Source of the DNA: a bacterium
Lineage (GTDB): Bacteria; Actinomycetota; Acidimicrobiia; Acidimicrobiales; CATQHL01
NCBI GenBank assembly: GCA_026706565.1
Contig: JAPOYM010000173.1
Location: 1-38,285, forward strand
Direction: 5' to 3'
DNA length: 38,285 bases
The notes beneath the pieces are model-generated. The model searched no databases and was not told the origin of the DNA. It saw only the letters and a list, made by a program, of their open reading frames with translations. Made by a program: the position numbers and the translations under genes. This document shows positions 18,597 through 25,676 of this stretch, piece after piece. Every line of letters begins with the position of its first letter. The stretch's first letter is position 1.

Positions 18597-19805
18597 TCAG
18601 CCCACGACCAGCGTCTTGGGCGAGCACGTGAGGCGCCGGCAACCGTCGTCGGTCACGACCACGGTGTCCTCGATGCGCACGCCTCCCTCGCCGGCCAGGT
18701 AGATGCCCGGCTCCACCGTGACGACCTCGCCGGCGGCGAGCACCTCGTCGCTGCGGCTGCTGAGGCTGGGCGCCTCGTGGATGTCGAGACCCACCCCGTG
18801 CCCGGTGCTGTGCAGGAAGGCCTCACCCCAGCCCGCGTCGTTGATGACCTCGCGGCAGACCGCGTCCACGTCCGCGCAGGGCACACCGCCGGCGACGGCC
18901 TCGACGCCGGCCTGCTGCGATGCCCGCACCACCTCATAGACCCTCCCACCGGGGGGCCGCGGCTCGCCAACGCAGACCGTGCGGGTCATGTCGGAGCGGT
19001 AGCCGTCGATGATCGCCCCGAAGTCGATGACCACCAGATCCCCGGGCTCGATGCGGCGCCGGCCCGGTCGGGCGTGGGGCAGGGCGCTGTTCTCGCCGGC
19101 CGCCACGATGGTGTCGAACGCCGAGCCGGAGGAGCCGCGCCGACGCATGAGGTAGTCCAGTTCGGCGGCCACCTCGCCTTCGGTGGGGCGCTCGGCCAGT
19201 CGGGGGAGCACCTCGGCGAGGGCGTCGTCGGCCGCCGCGGCGGCCGCCGCCATGCGTGCTGCCTCTTCGGGCGACTTGCGGCGACGCAGGCGCTCGATCA
19301 CACCGGTCGCGGGCAGCAACTCGGCGCCGGGGAACCACTCTCGGGCGAACCGCCGGTAGCGGGACCAGCTCACATCGTCCGCCTCCAGGGCGAGACGACC
19401 CAGGCCGCTGACCGCAGCGGCCGCCGCCTCCTTCTGCTCGTCGCCGCGGTCGGCAATGACGACCCTGCCGTCGACGCCCGCGGCCGCAAGCTCGGCGGGC
19501 GCCTGCGTGGCGTAGCGGCCGTCGGTGATGACCAGCAGATCGTCGGGCGCCACGACCACGATCATGGCGGAGCCGCTGAAACCGCAGACCCAGCGACCGT
19601 TCGCCAGGTTGGTGATGACGAGCGCGTCGCAGGGCTGCGGCCCGTCGCCGTCTTCGCCGGGGCCGCCGCGGTCGGGCGCGTCCGGGCCTGCTGCCACCGC
19701 GACCCCGCCCTCCAGCGCGGCCCGCACGGCTTCCGCCCTGCCAGCGAGCAGCAGCGGCGGCAGATCCTCCGCTCCGGGGGGCGCCGCCGCGTCGGTGACA
19801 GCCAT
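18597..19805 (-). CDS. Xaa-Pro aminopeptidase/dipeptidase (M24B)
   Basis: The 402-residue metallopeptidase cleaves peptides at N-terminal Xaa-Pro bonds. The C-terminal pita-bread domain carries the five metal ligands: two aspartates in VVIDFGAIIDGYRSDMTRT, the histidine of HSTGHGVGLDIHEAPSL, and glutamates in VTVEPGIYLAGEGGVRIEDT. The N-terminal creatinase-like domain has LVITNLANGRWVCGFSGSA and LLVITDGRY. An acidic Gly/Asp insert (RGGPGEDGDGP) near residue 50 is unusual. The ATG follows the aroQ stop by one base, and efp is 27 bases downstream, the standard aroQ-peptidase-efp order. Confidence 0.92.
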   Translation of the reverse strand: MAVTDAAAPPGAEDLPPLLLAGRAEAVRAALEGGVAVAAGPDAPDRGGPGEDGDGPQPCDALVITNLANGRWVCGFSGSAMIVVVAPDDLLVITDGRYATQAPAELAAAGVDGRVVIADRGDEQKEAAAAAVSGLGRLALEADDVSWSRYRRFAREWFPGAELLPATGVIERLRRRKSPEEAARMAAAAAAADDALAEVLPRLAERPTEGEVAAELDYLMRRRGSSGSAFDTIVAAGENSALPHARPGRRRIEPGDLVVIDFGAIIDGYRSDMTRTVCVGEPRPPGGRVYEVVRASQQAGVEAVAGGVPCADVDAVCREVINDAGWGEAFLHSTGHGVGLDIHEAPSLSSRSDEVLAAGEVVTVEPGIYLAGEGGVRIEDTVVVTDDGCRRLTCSPKTLVVG

Positions 19806-19806
19806 C

Positions 19807-20265
19807 TCAGCGCCGCGCCAGTTCGGCGGCAGCCTCGACCGCCAAGCGGTAGCCCAGCCCTCCGAAGCCGCAGACGACGCCGTCGGCGACGGGGGCGACC
19901 ACCGAGCGGCGCCGCCAGGAGTCGCGGGCGTAGGGGTTCGAGAGGTGCAACTCCACGACCGGTCCGTCGAAGGCCGCCAAGGCGTCGTGCAGCGTCCAGG
20001 AGTAGTGGGACAGAGCGCCCGCGTTGATGACGACGGCAGCCGCCCGACCCAGCGCCCCGCCGACGGCGTCGACCAGCTCGCCCTCGTGGTTGGACTGCAC
20101 GTGCTCCAGCGCGAAGCCGGCCTCGCTGGCGGCCGCGGTGGCCGTCGCGACGTGATCTTCGAGCGTGTCGGTGCCGTAGACCTCCGGCTCGCGCCGTCCG
20201 AGCAGCTGCAGGTTGGGCCCCGACAGCAGCAGGATCAGCGGGGACGGGGTGGGTGTCCTGTTCAT
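19807..20265 (-). CDS. aroQ: 3-Dehydroquinate dehydratase, type II
   Basis: The enzyme dehydrates 3-dehydroquinate to 3-dehydroshikimate. The 152 residues show the type II layout: LLSGPNLQLLGRREPEVYG with the catalytic tyrosine near its end, QSNHEGELVDAV, VINAGALSHYSWTLHDAL and VVELHLSNPYARDSWRRRSV. It is a dodecameric flavodoxin-like fold in known members. ATG 20265 overlaps the aroKB stop as ATGA. Confidence 0.95.
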   Translation of the reverse strand: MNRTPTPSPLILLLSGPNLQLLGRREPEVYGTDTLEDHVATATAAASEAGFALEHVQSNHEGELVDAVGGALGRAAAVVINAGALSHYSWTLHDALAAFDGPVVELHLSNPYARDSWRRRSVVAPVADGVVCGFGGLGYRLAVEAAAELARR

Positions 20266-21896
20266 CGGATCGCCTCCAAGGATGCGGCCAGGACGTCCCG
20301 GCCCACGCCGCGCACGGGCTCGGGCCCGTTCGGACCGTCGAGCACCAAGGTGAGCCCGCCGACGGCCTTCTTGTCCCGGCCGAACAGGTCGATGAGCCCC
20401 CCGGAGTCGACGCCCGCGGGCAGCGTGGCGCCGAGACCGTAGGCGCTCACCACCTGCCGGTGCTCGGCCACCCTACCGCCGTCGATGCGCCCCAGCCGCA
20501 GCGCCACCTCGGCGGCGTAGACCAGACCCACCGCCACCGCCTCGCCGTGTCGCAGGCCGAAGCCGCCGGCGATCTCGAGGGCGTGGGCCAGCGTGTGGCC
20601 GTAGTTCAACAGCATGCGTCGCCCCGACTCCCGCTCGTCGGAGGCCACGATCTCGGCCTTCAGCGCCACGCAGCGGGCGATGCGCTGCTCCAGCGGCAGG
20701 GCGGCCATCGCAGCGGCGTCGATCCGCCCCGAACCGGCGCCGCCCAGGAAGCAGTACTTGGCCATCTCGCCTAGGCCCGAGCGGTACTCGGCGGGGGGCA
20801 GCGTGTCCAGCACCTCGGTGTCGCAGAGCACCAGCGACGGCTGCCAGAAGGCCCCTACCAGGTTCTTGCCCTCGGGCAGGTTCACGCCCGTCTTGCCGCC
20901 GATGGCGGCGTCGATCTGACCCAGCAGCGTGGTGGGGACGAACACCACCGGGGTGCCCCGGTGGTAGACGGCGGCGGCGAACCCCGCCACATCGGTGACG
21001 AGACCGCCCCCGACCGCCACCACCGCGTCGCCGCGCGTGAGGCCGAAGCGACTGAAGCGTCGGCAGAGATCCTCCACGGTGGCCAGCGACTTGGACCGCT
21101 CCCCCGCCGGGATGGTGAACGTCTCGCTCGTGATCCCGGCGCCGGGGTCCGCCTCCACCCCGATGCCGTCGGAGGTCACCACGGCGACCCGGCGCGGGAC
21201 CGCCGGCAGGCAGGCGGCCAACTCGGCGGCCAGCAGGTTCCGCACGCCGGGACCCACCAGCACGTCGTAGGAGCGCTTGCCGAGCCCGACGCGGATGCGG
21301 GAGAGCCCGGTCCCGTCCTCGCCCCCCTCGCCGCTGCCGTCCCCGGCATCACCCTCGCCGGTCGCCATCCACCCGCGGACGCGGGTCAGGCGTGTCGCCA
21401 GAGCGGAGGCCGCCTCACGCTCCGAGAGCTCGTCGGCATCCAGAACGACGTCAGCCACCTCGTCGTACCAGCGGTCGCGCTCGGCTGTCAGCTCGCGCAG
21501 TTCCGCCATCAGCGCCTCGTCGCCCTCCGCTCCCGCCAGCAGGGGCCGCCCCGACCCGTCACCCAGCCGGGCGGCCAGCACCTCGGGCCGCACCCGCAGC
21601 CAGCAGACCACGGCCCCGGCCAACTGGACACGGTTGGCGGCGACGGTCACCACGCCGCCGCCGGTGGCCACCACCAAGGGCTCGGCGCTCGCCAGAACCT
21701 CGGCGAGGATCTCGCTCTCGCGGCGGCGGAACCCGGCCTCACCCTCGGCCTCGAAGATCTCCGGGATCGAGCGCCCCGCCGCGCCGGCTACCAACTCGTC
21801 GCAGTCCACGAAACGGCGCCCCAGCACGAGCGCCAGCCTCCGCCCCACCTCGGACTTACCCGAGCCCATCATCCCCACAAGGGCAACGTGACGCAC
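20262..21896 (-). CDS. aroKB: Fused shikimate kinase - 3-dehydroquinate synthase
   Basis: One uninterrupted frame of 544 residues joins two shikimate-pathway enzymes. Residues 1-165 are shikimate kinase: VALVGMMGSGKSEVGRRLA (P-loop), DCDELV, FRRRESEIL and VVATGGGVVT. A linker rich in Gly, Glu and Asp (ATGEGDAGDGSGEGGEDG) follows. From about residue 190 comes 3-dehydroquinate synthase, with VAVGGGLVTDVAGFAAAVYH, PTTLLGQIDAAIGGKTGVNL, SGLGEMAKY, LLNYGHTLAHALE and LRHGEAVAVGL (zinc ligands Glu, His, His). In most actinobacteria these are two adjacent genes. The GTG start at 21896 has a TAGCCT hexamer 7 bases upstream and no Shine-Dalgarno site. A translation start within the linker (the M of GWMATGEGD) could also yield free AroB. 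Confidence 0.94.
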   Translation of the reverse strand: MRHVALVGMMGSGKSEVGRRLALVLGRRFVDCDELVAGAAGRSIPEIFEAEGEAGFRRRESEILAEVLASAEPLVVATGGGVVTVAANRVQLAGAVVCWLRVRPEVLAARLGDGSGRPLLAGAEGDEALMAELRELTAERDRWYDEVADVVLDADELSEREAASALATRLTRVRGWMATGEGDAGDGSGEGGEDGTGLSRIRVGLGKRSYDVLVGPGVRNLLAAELAACLPAVPRRVAVVTSDGIGVEADPGAGITSETFTIPAGERSKSLATVEDLCRRFSRFGLTRGDAVVAVGGGLVTDVAGFAAAVYHRGTPVVFVPTTLLGQIDAAIGGKTGVNLPEGKNLVGAFWQPSLVLCDTEVLDTLPPAEYRSGLGEMAKYCFLGGAGSGRIDAAAMAALPLEQRIARCVALKAEIVASDERESGRRMLLNYGHTLAHALEIAGGFGLRHGEAVAVGLVYAAEVALRLGRIDGGRVAEHRQVVSAYGLGATLPAGVDSGGLIDLFGRDKKAVGGLTLVLDGPNGPEPVRGVGRDVLAASLEAIR

Positions 21897-21903
21897 GGAT
21901 CCG

Positions 21904-21909
21904 AGGCTA
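21904..21909 (-). promoter_or_regulatory. Candidate -10 box for a leaderless aroKB transcript
   Basis: TAGCCT on the minus strand lies exactly 7 bases before the aroKB GTG, as expected for a transcript starting at the start codon. No ribosome-binding site is present. A -35 element is not obvious. The same arrangement is seen before mihF. Confidence 0.35.
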
Positions 21910-21928
21910 CCGGCCACACCACGCCGGG

Positions 21929-22038
21929 CTCGTGAGCTATACGCCGAACAACCTCCACCCCGCCGCGCTCGCGGACAGCAGCCTCTCCACGCACCCCGCA
22001 CTCGGGAGCTATGCGCCGAACAACCTGCGCCCCGCCGG
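21929..22038. repeat. Duplicated 38-base element upstream of aroKB
   Basis: GCTCGTGAGCTATACGCCGA continuing ACAACCTCCACCCCGCCG (21929-21966), and ACTCGGGAGCTATGCGCCGA continuing ACAACCTGCGCCCCGCCGG (22000-22038), are direct repeats 71 bases apart. They share the invariant core CGCCGAACAACCT. The repeats lie between the aroKB promoter region and a dead oxidoreductase fragment. The frame across them is not credible protein. Confidence 0.65.
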
Positions 22039-22136
22039 CCAGCGCTTGAGTCGAGGACTTGGCAGACTCCGGCGATCGGAGGCGCGTCAGTTTTCGGCGG
22101 GAAGCGACGGCGGCGAGTGCATGAGAGATCCTCCCC

Positions 22137-22369
22137 TGAGTCCTCAACATTGCCTGGGCCTGGTCGGCCGGATTCTCGGCGCCGACCGTCGGCGCACGAA
22201 TCGCCGCGCGTTTGCCTCGGCGGTGGTCGTTTCGCAGTTCGTCGCTTCGATGCTGGCGGGAACGCTCGACGAGCAGCACGCTTTCTCCTGCATCGGCGAG
22301 CACCCCAGCGACGACGCCTCCGACAATGCCCGCCCCTGTGCCGATGCCAAAGCGCTTGTTTTCACCCAA
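22137..22369 (-). pseudogene. N-terminal remnant of an FAD-dependent (GMC-type) oxidoreductase
   Basis: The frame from 22369 begins RFGIGTGAGIVGGVVAGVLA followed by DAGESVLLVERSR. This is a classic FAD-binding beta-alpha-beta unit at the start of a GMC oxidoreductase. ELRNDHRRGKRAAIRAPTVG then follows the family pattern. After about 75 residues the similarity ends, and the remainder of the listed 166-residue ORF runs through the duplicated element. Several hundred residues, including the substrate domain, are missing. TTG 22369 has no ribosome-binding site. It is a decayed fragment within the scar between aroKB and ruvX. Confidence 0.7.
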
Positions 22370-22440
22370 TACATTGACACCCAGGATTACCTTGCTGACC
22401 AGCTTCGAACACTTACCGTGAATGGTCGCTCAATCGGCGT

Positions 22441-23061
22441 TCACTGACCCATTCCGCACTGCAAGTCGGAAACACATCCCGCCTTGCGCCGCCGTATTGC
22501 CAAGTAGGCGCGAGAGCCAGGGGTTAGGACGACCACTTCATGAAGACCCAGGCCGTCGTCTGCGAGCATCTCGGTGGAGTGTGTCGACAGGAGAACCTGA
22601 ATTCCTTTGCGTCTAGTCACGCGACTAAGCATCGAGGGGAGTTGGCGAACGACCGCCGAGTGCAGTGACAATTCTGGCTCCTCGAGTAGAACAAGCCGAT
22701 TCGTCTTCGACGCCCGCTCCTGCATCATCCAAAGTAGCCCGATAAGGCGTAGGGTCCCATCGGAGAAGTCTTGCTCATCCTGTAGCGCGCCCTTCACACG
22801 CCAATGCTGATAGCGCGCCTGCAAGTGAGGCATGCCAACCTCATCGCGAACAAGTTGCAGTTCTTCGAGTTGTGGAACCGCTCGCTTCAGTGCCTCATTC
22901 ACATGTCGCAAGCGGGACTCACGACTCCTTACTGAAGTCTCTGCTACACGCACTAGGAAATCGCTCCCGAAAGGATCGCGGCTCGAACTCTGGCCAGCCT
23001 CAGATTCACGAATAATCTGCGGCACGAGATGCAGGTAACGGACACCTGTCAGGAAGTCCAC
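22441..23061 (-). pseudogene. AAA-family ATPase lacking its Walker A region
   Basis: The 206 residues are the C-terminal half of an ABC/OLD-like AAA ATPase. FSDGTLRLIGLLWMM is the signature helix, TNRLVLLEEPELSLHSAVV is Walker B, and IQVLLSTHSTEMLADD is the switch region with the histidine. The P-loop half is absent. The frame stays open without a start codon through RNSDRQFRAV up to about 23110, where it runs into the ruvX start. After LTPGSRAYLAIRR the C-terminus also ends oddly (CVSDLQCGMGQ). Base composition is less GC-rich than the flanks, suggesting foreign origin. Such ATPases often belong to phage-defence or mobile-element cargo. This copy is truncated at both ends. Confidence 0.8.
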
Positions 23062-23124
23062 AACGGCGCGGAACTGGCGATCGGAATTCCGGGTTCCGTG
23101 GCGAACCGCGTTACTGTCGGGTGC

Positions 23125-23556
23125 GTGCGGGCCTTGGGAGTCGACCTCGGGACACGGCGGATCGGGCTGGCGCTCTCTGACTCCGGCGGACTCGTCGCCA
23201 CGCCCCTAGAAGTGCTGGAGCGCTGCGGGTCGGAGGCCCGGGACCACGCCGCCATCGCCGAGGTGGCGGCCGAGCGCGACGTCGCGGTGTTGGTGGTGGG
23301 ACTGCCGATCTCACTGGACGGATCGATGGGCCCGGCGGCCCGGGCGGCCCGCGCCGAGATCGCGCGCCTCGAGGCAGCGGTCGGGGTCCCGGTGGAGACC
23401 TGCGACGAGCGCTTCAGCACCGCCGCCGCCGAGCAGCGCCTCGACATGGGCGAAGTGCGCGGACCCAAGCGGCGCCAAGTGGTGGACATGGTGGCCGCCG
23501 CCGTGCTGCTGCAGTCCTGGCTCGACGCCCGCCGCCGCCAACCCCGGGCCACATGA
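23125..23556 (+). CDS. ruvX: Putative pre-16S rRNA nuclease / Holliday-junction resolvase-like YqgF
   Basis: The 143-residue RNase H-fold protein has the N-terminal RALGVDLGTRRIGLALSDSG with the first catalytic aspartate. It continues with VLVVGLPISLDGSMGPAARA, ETCDERFSTAAAEQRL with the glutamate, and RRQVVDMVAAAVLLQSWLD with the last aspartate. The ORF track begins further upstream inside the dead ATPase; GTG 23125 gives the family start (MRALGVDLG). Its stop overlaps mltG as ATGA. In other actinobacteria it follows alaS directly, but here the block is turned round. Confidence 0.92.
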   Translation: MRALGVDLGTRRIGLALSDSGGLVATPLEVLERCGSEARDHAAIAEVAAERDVAVLVVGLPISLDGSMGPAARAARAEIARLEAAVGVPVETCDERFSTAAAEQRLDMGEVRGPKRRQVVDMVAAAVLLQSWLDARRRQPRAT

Positions 23557-24773
23557 GCAGCGACCGCGACCAGCCCGGCATCGATCCCCTGCTTAGCCGG
23601 GAGGCGCCCGAGGCCGACCCGGCGGGGGGCGCCGGGCCCCGCGAACCGGCGACCGGCGACATGCTGTTGGACCCCGAGGCGATCGCCGAGGACGAGGCGC
23701 TGTTCTTCGGCGACGACACTTGGATCCGCTTCCGGCGGCCCTGGGGGTTCTGGCGGCGCCTGCTGGTGCTCGGCGGCGGCTTGGCGCTCGTGCTCGGCGG
23801 CGCCTTCTGGTGGGGCTACTCGTGGCTGCAGCGCCAACTCGACCCTCCCGGCGAACCGCAGGGCCGGCTCGTCGTGGAGATCCCCAGCGGCGCCGGCGTC
23901 AACGACATCGCCCGCATCCTCGCCGGCGAGGGCGTGGTCGCCAACGCCACAATCGCCCGCCTCTGGTGGCGCGACGCCGAGGGCCTCCAAGCCGGCCACT
24001 ACTACTTCGCCGGGAACATGTCGGTGGCGGAGGCCAGGGAGGTGCTCGAGGCGGGACCGATCCCGCCGGCTTTCGAGAGCATCACCATCCCCGAAGGGCT
24101 CTGGCTCAGCGAGGTCGCCGACCGCCTGCTGGACTCGCTGCCGGAGTTCGATCCCGCCGAGCTGCAGACCGCCATGACTGACGGCGGCATCCGTTCCCGG
24201 TTCATGCCTGAGGGCGTCACCAGCCTCGAAGGGGTGCTGTTCCCCGACACCTACCAGGTGGACGAGGGCGGCGTGGGCGACGAGCGGGATCTCCTGCGCC
24301 GGATGGTCGAGCAGTTCGACACCGTCGCCGGCGAGATCGGATATGACAACGCCCTAGCACGGATCGGTCTGGAGCCCTACCAGCTGCTCGTGGCCGCGTC
24401 CATCGTGGAGGAGGAGGCCTCGCGCTCCGAGGACCGCCCCAAGGTGGCCAGAGTCATCTACAACCGCCTGAACGCCGGGATGAAGTTGGAGATGGACGCC
24501 ACAGTGCTCTACGCCATCGGACAGCGCAAGAGCTCCATCACATCGTCGGAACTCGACGTCGACTCGCCCTACAACACCCGCAAGTTCCCAGGGCTTCCCC
24601 CCACGCCGATCGCCGCGCCCGGAAGGGAGTCGCTGCTGGCCGCCATGAACCCCGAGCCGGGGCCGTGGCTGTTCTTCGTGCTAGTGGAGCGCGACGGAAC
24701 GCTGTTCTTCACCGACGACTACGACGAGTTCCTCGTCCGGGCTAACGACGCCCGCGCCCGAGCAGTGTTCTGA
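23553..24773 (+). CDS. mltG: Endolytic transglycosylase MltG (YceG-like)
   Basis: The 406-residue membrane protein cuts nascent peptidoglycan glycan strands outside the cell. A cytoplasmic N-terminus of about 65 acidic residues is followed by one membrane helix (LLVLGGGLALVLGGAFWWGY) and the extracytoplasmic YceG domain. A LysM-like part has VVEIPSGAGVNDIARIL. The catalytic segment has LLVAASIVEEEASRSEDRPK with the active-site glutamate, MKLEMDATVLYAIG and SPYNTRKFPGLPPTPIAAPG. The start overlaps ruvX, and the stop touches aroE (TGATG), so the three genes are coupled. Confidence 0.95.
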   Translation: MSSDRDQPGIDPLLSREAPEADPAGGAGPREPATGDMLLDPEAIAEDEALFFGDDTWIRFRRPWGFWRRLLVLGGGLALVLGGAFWWGYSWLQRQLDPPGEPQGRLVVEIPSGAGVNDIARILAGEGVVANATIARLWWRDAEGLQAGHYYFAGNMSVAEAREVLEAGPIPPAFESITIPEGLWLSEVADRLLDSLPEFDPAELQTAMTDGGIRSRFMPEGVTSLEGVLFPDTYQVDEGGVGDERDLLRRMVEQFDTVAGEIGYDNALARIGLEPYQLLVAASIVEEEASRSEDRPKVARVIYNRLNAGMKLEMDATVLYAIGQRKSSITSSELDVDSPYNTRKFPGLPPTPIAAPGRESLLAAMNPEPGPWLFFVLVERDGTLFFTDDYDEFLVRANDARARAVF

Positions 24774-25621
24774 TGGACCAGAGGAGGCGCCTCAGCGGGC
24801 ATACCCGCCTAGCGGTCGTGATCGGCGACCCGGTCCGCCATTCGCTGTCGCCGGCCATCCACAACGCCGGCTTCGCCGCGCTCGGCATGGACTGGGCTTT
24901 CCTGGCCTGCGAGGTGCCCGAAGGGCGGGTTCCCGAGGCCCTCGCGGGGGCGGTGGCGCTGGGAGTCGAGGGGCTCTCGGTGACGATGCCCCACAAGGCC
25001 GCCGCAGCCGCCGCGGTCGACGAGCTCTCCGCCACGGCGCGCCTGCTGGGCGCCGTGAACTGCGTGTCGCGCCGCGGCGACCGCCTCGTCGGTCACAGCA
25101 CCGACGGCGGCGGCTTCACCGACGCGCTGGCCGATGAGGCCGGCTGGGTTCCGGCCGGGGCGCGGTGTGCGGTGCTCGGGGCGGGCGGCGCGGCGCGGGC
25201 GGTCACGCTGGCGTTGTCCGAAGCCGGGGCAGCAGAGGTGGCGGTCGTGAACCGGACCCAGGGGAACGCCGAGGCCGCCGCCGCGCTGGCGCGAGACCGG
25301 GGCCGCGTCGCCCAGCCCGCCGAGGTCGGCGGCTTCGACCTAATAGTCAACGCCACACCGCTGGGGATGAGCGGCCACAGCGGCGCCCCGATGCCCTTGG
25401 ACCCAGACCTGCTGCGGCCCGATCAGCTGCTCGTGGACCTCATCTACGAGCCGGCCGAGACGGCCCTGCTGGCCGCGGCGCGCCGACGGGGCCTGCGCGC
25501 CTTCAACGGTGTGCGCATGCTGGTCCACCAGGCCGCCCGGGCCTTCGGGCTGTGGACCGGTGCCGAGGCGCCGGTAGACGCCATGGTGGCGGCCACGGAG
25601 CAGGCCCTGGCCCAGCGCTGA
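24773..25621 (+). CDS. aroE: Shikimate dehydrogenase
   Basis: The enzyme reduces 3-dehydroshikimate with NADPH. VIGDPVRHSLSPAIHNAGF binds shikimate, and VTMPHKAAAAAAVD contains the catalytic lysine. GAVNCVSRRGDRLVGHSTDG holds the Asn and Asp contacts. CAVLGAGGAARAVTLALSEA is the Rossmann glycine motif, followed by VVNRTQGNAEAAAAL, where the NRT supports NADP preference. It continues with IVNATPLGM and ends with FNGVRMLVHQAARAF. It has 282 residues, a normal length. It converges on alaS with a 55-base gap lacking a clear terminator. Confidence 0.95.
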   Translation: MDQRRRLSGHTRLAVVIGDPVRHSLSPAIHNAGFAALGMDWAFLACEVPEGRVPEALAGAVALGVEGLSVTMPHKAAAAAAVDELSATARLLGAVNCVSRRGDRLVGHSTDGGGFTDALADEAGWVPAGARCAVLGAGGAARAVTLALSEAGAAEVAVVNRTQGNAEAAAALARDRGRVAQPAEVGGFDLIVNATPLGMSGHSGAPMPLDPDLLRPDQLLVDLIYEPAETALLAAARRRGLRAFNGVRMLVHQAARAFGLWTGAEAPVDAMVAATEQALAQR

Positions 25622-25676
25622 CCGCGCCCAGGAGACCACGCTTCAGAGTCACCCCGTCATCACGACGGAGGAGAAC

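Noticed and set aside
21869-22369. 166-residue minus-strand ORF as an intact gene
   Set aside because: Only the first 75 residues look like protein (FAD-binding); the rest reads through a duplicated element and the aroKB promoter.
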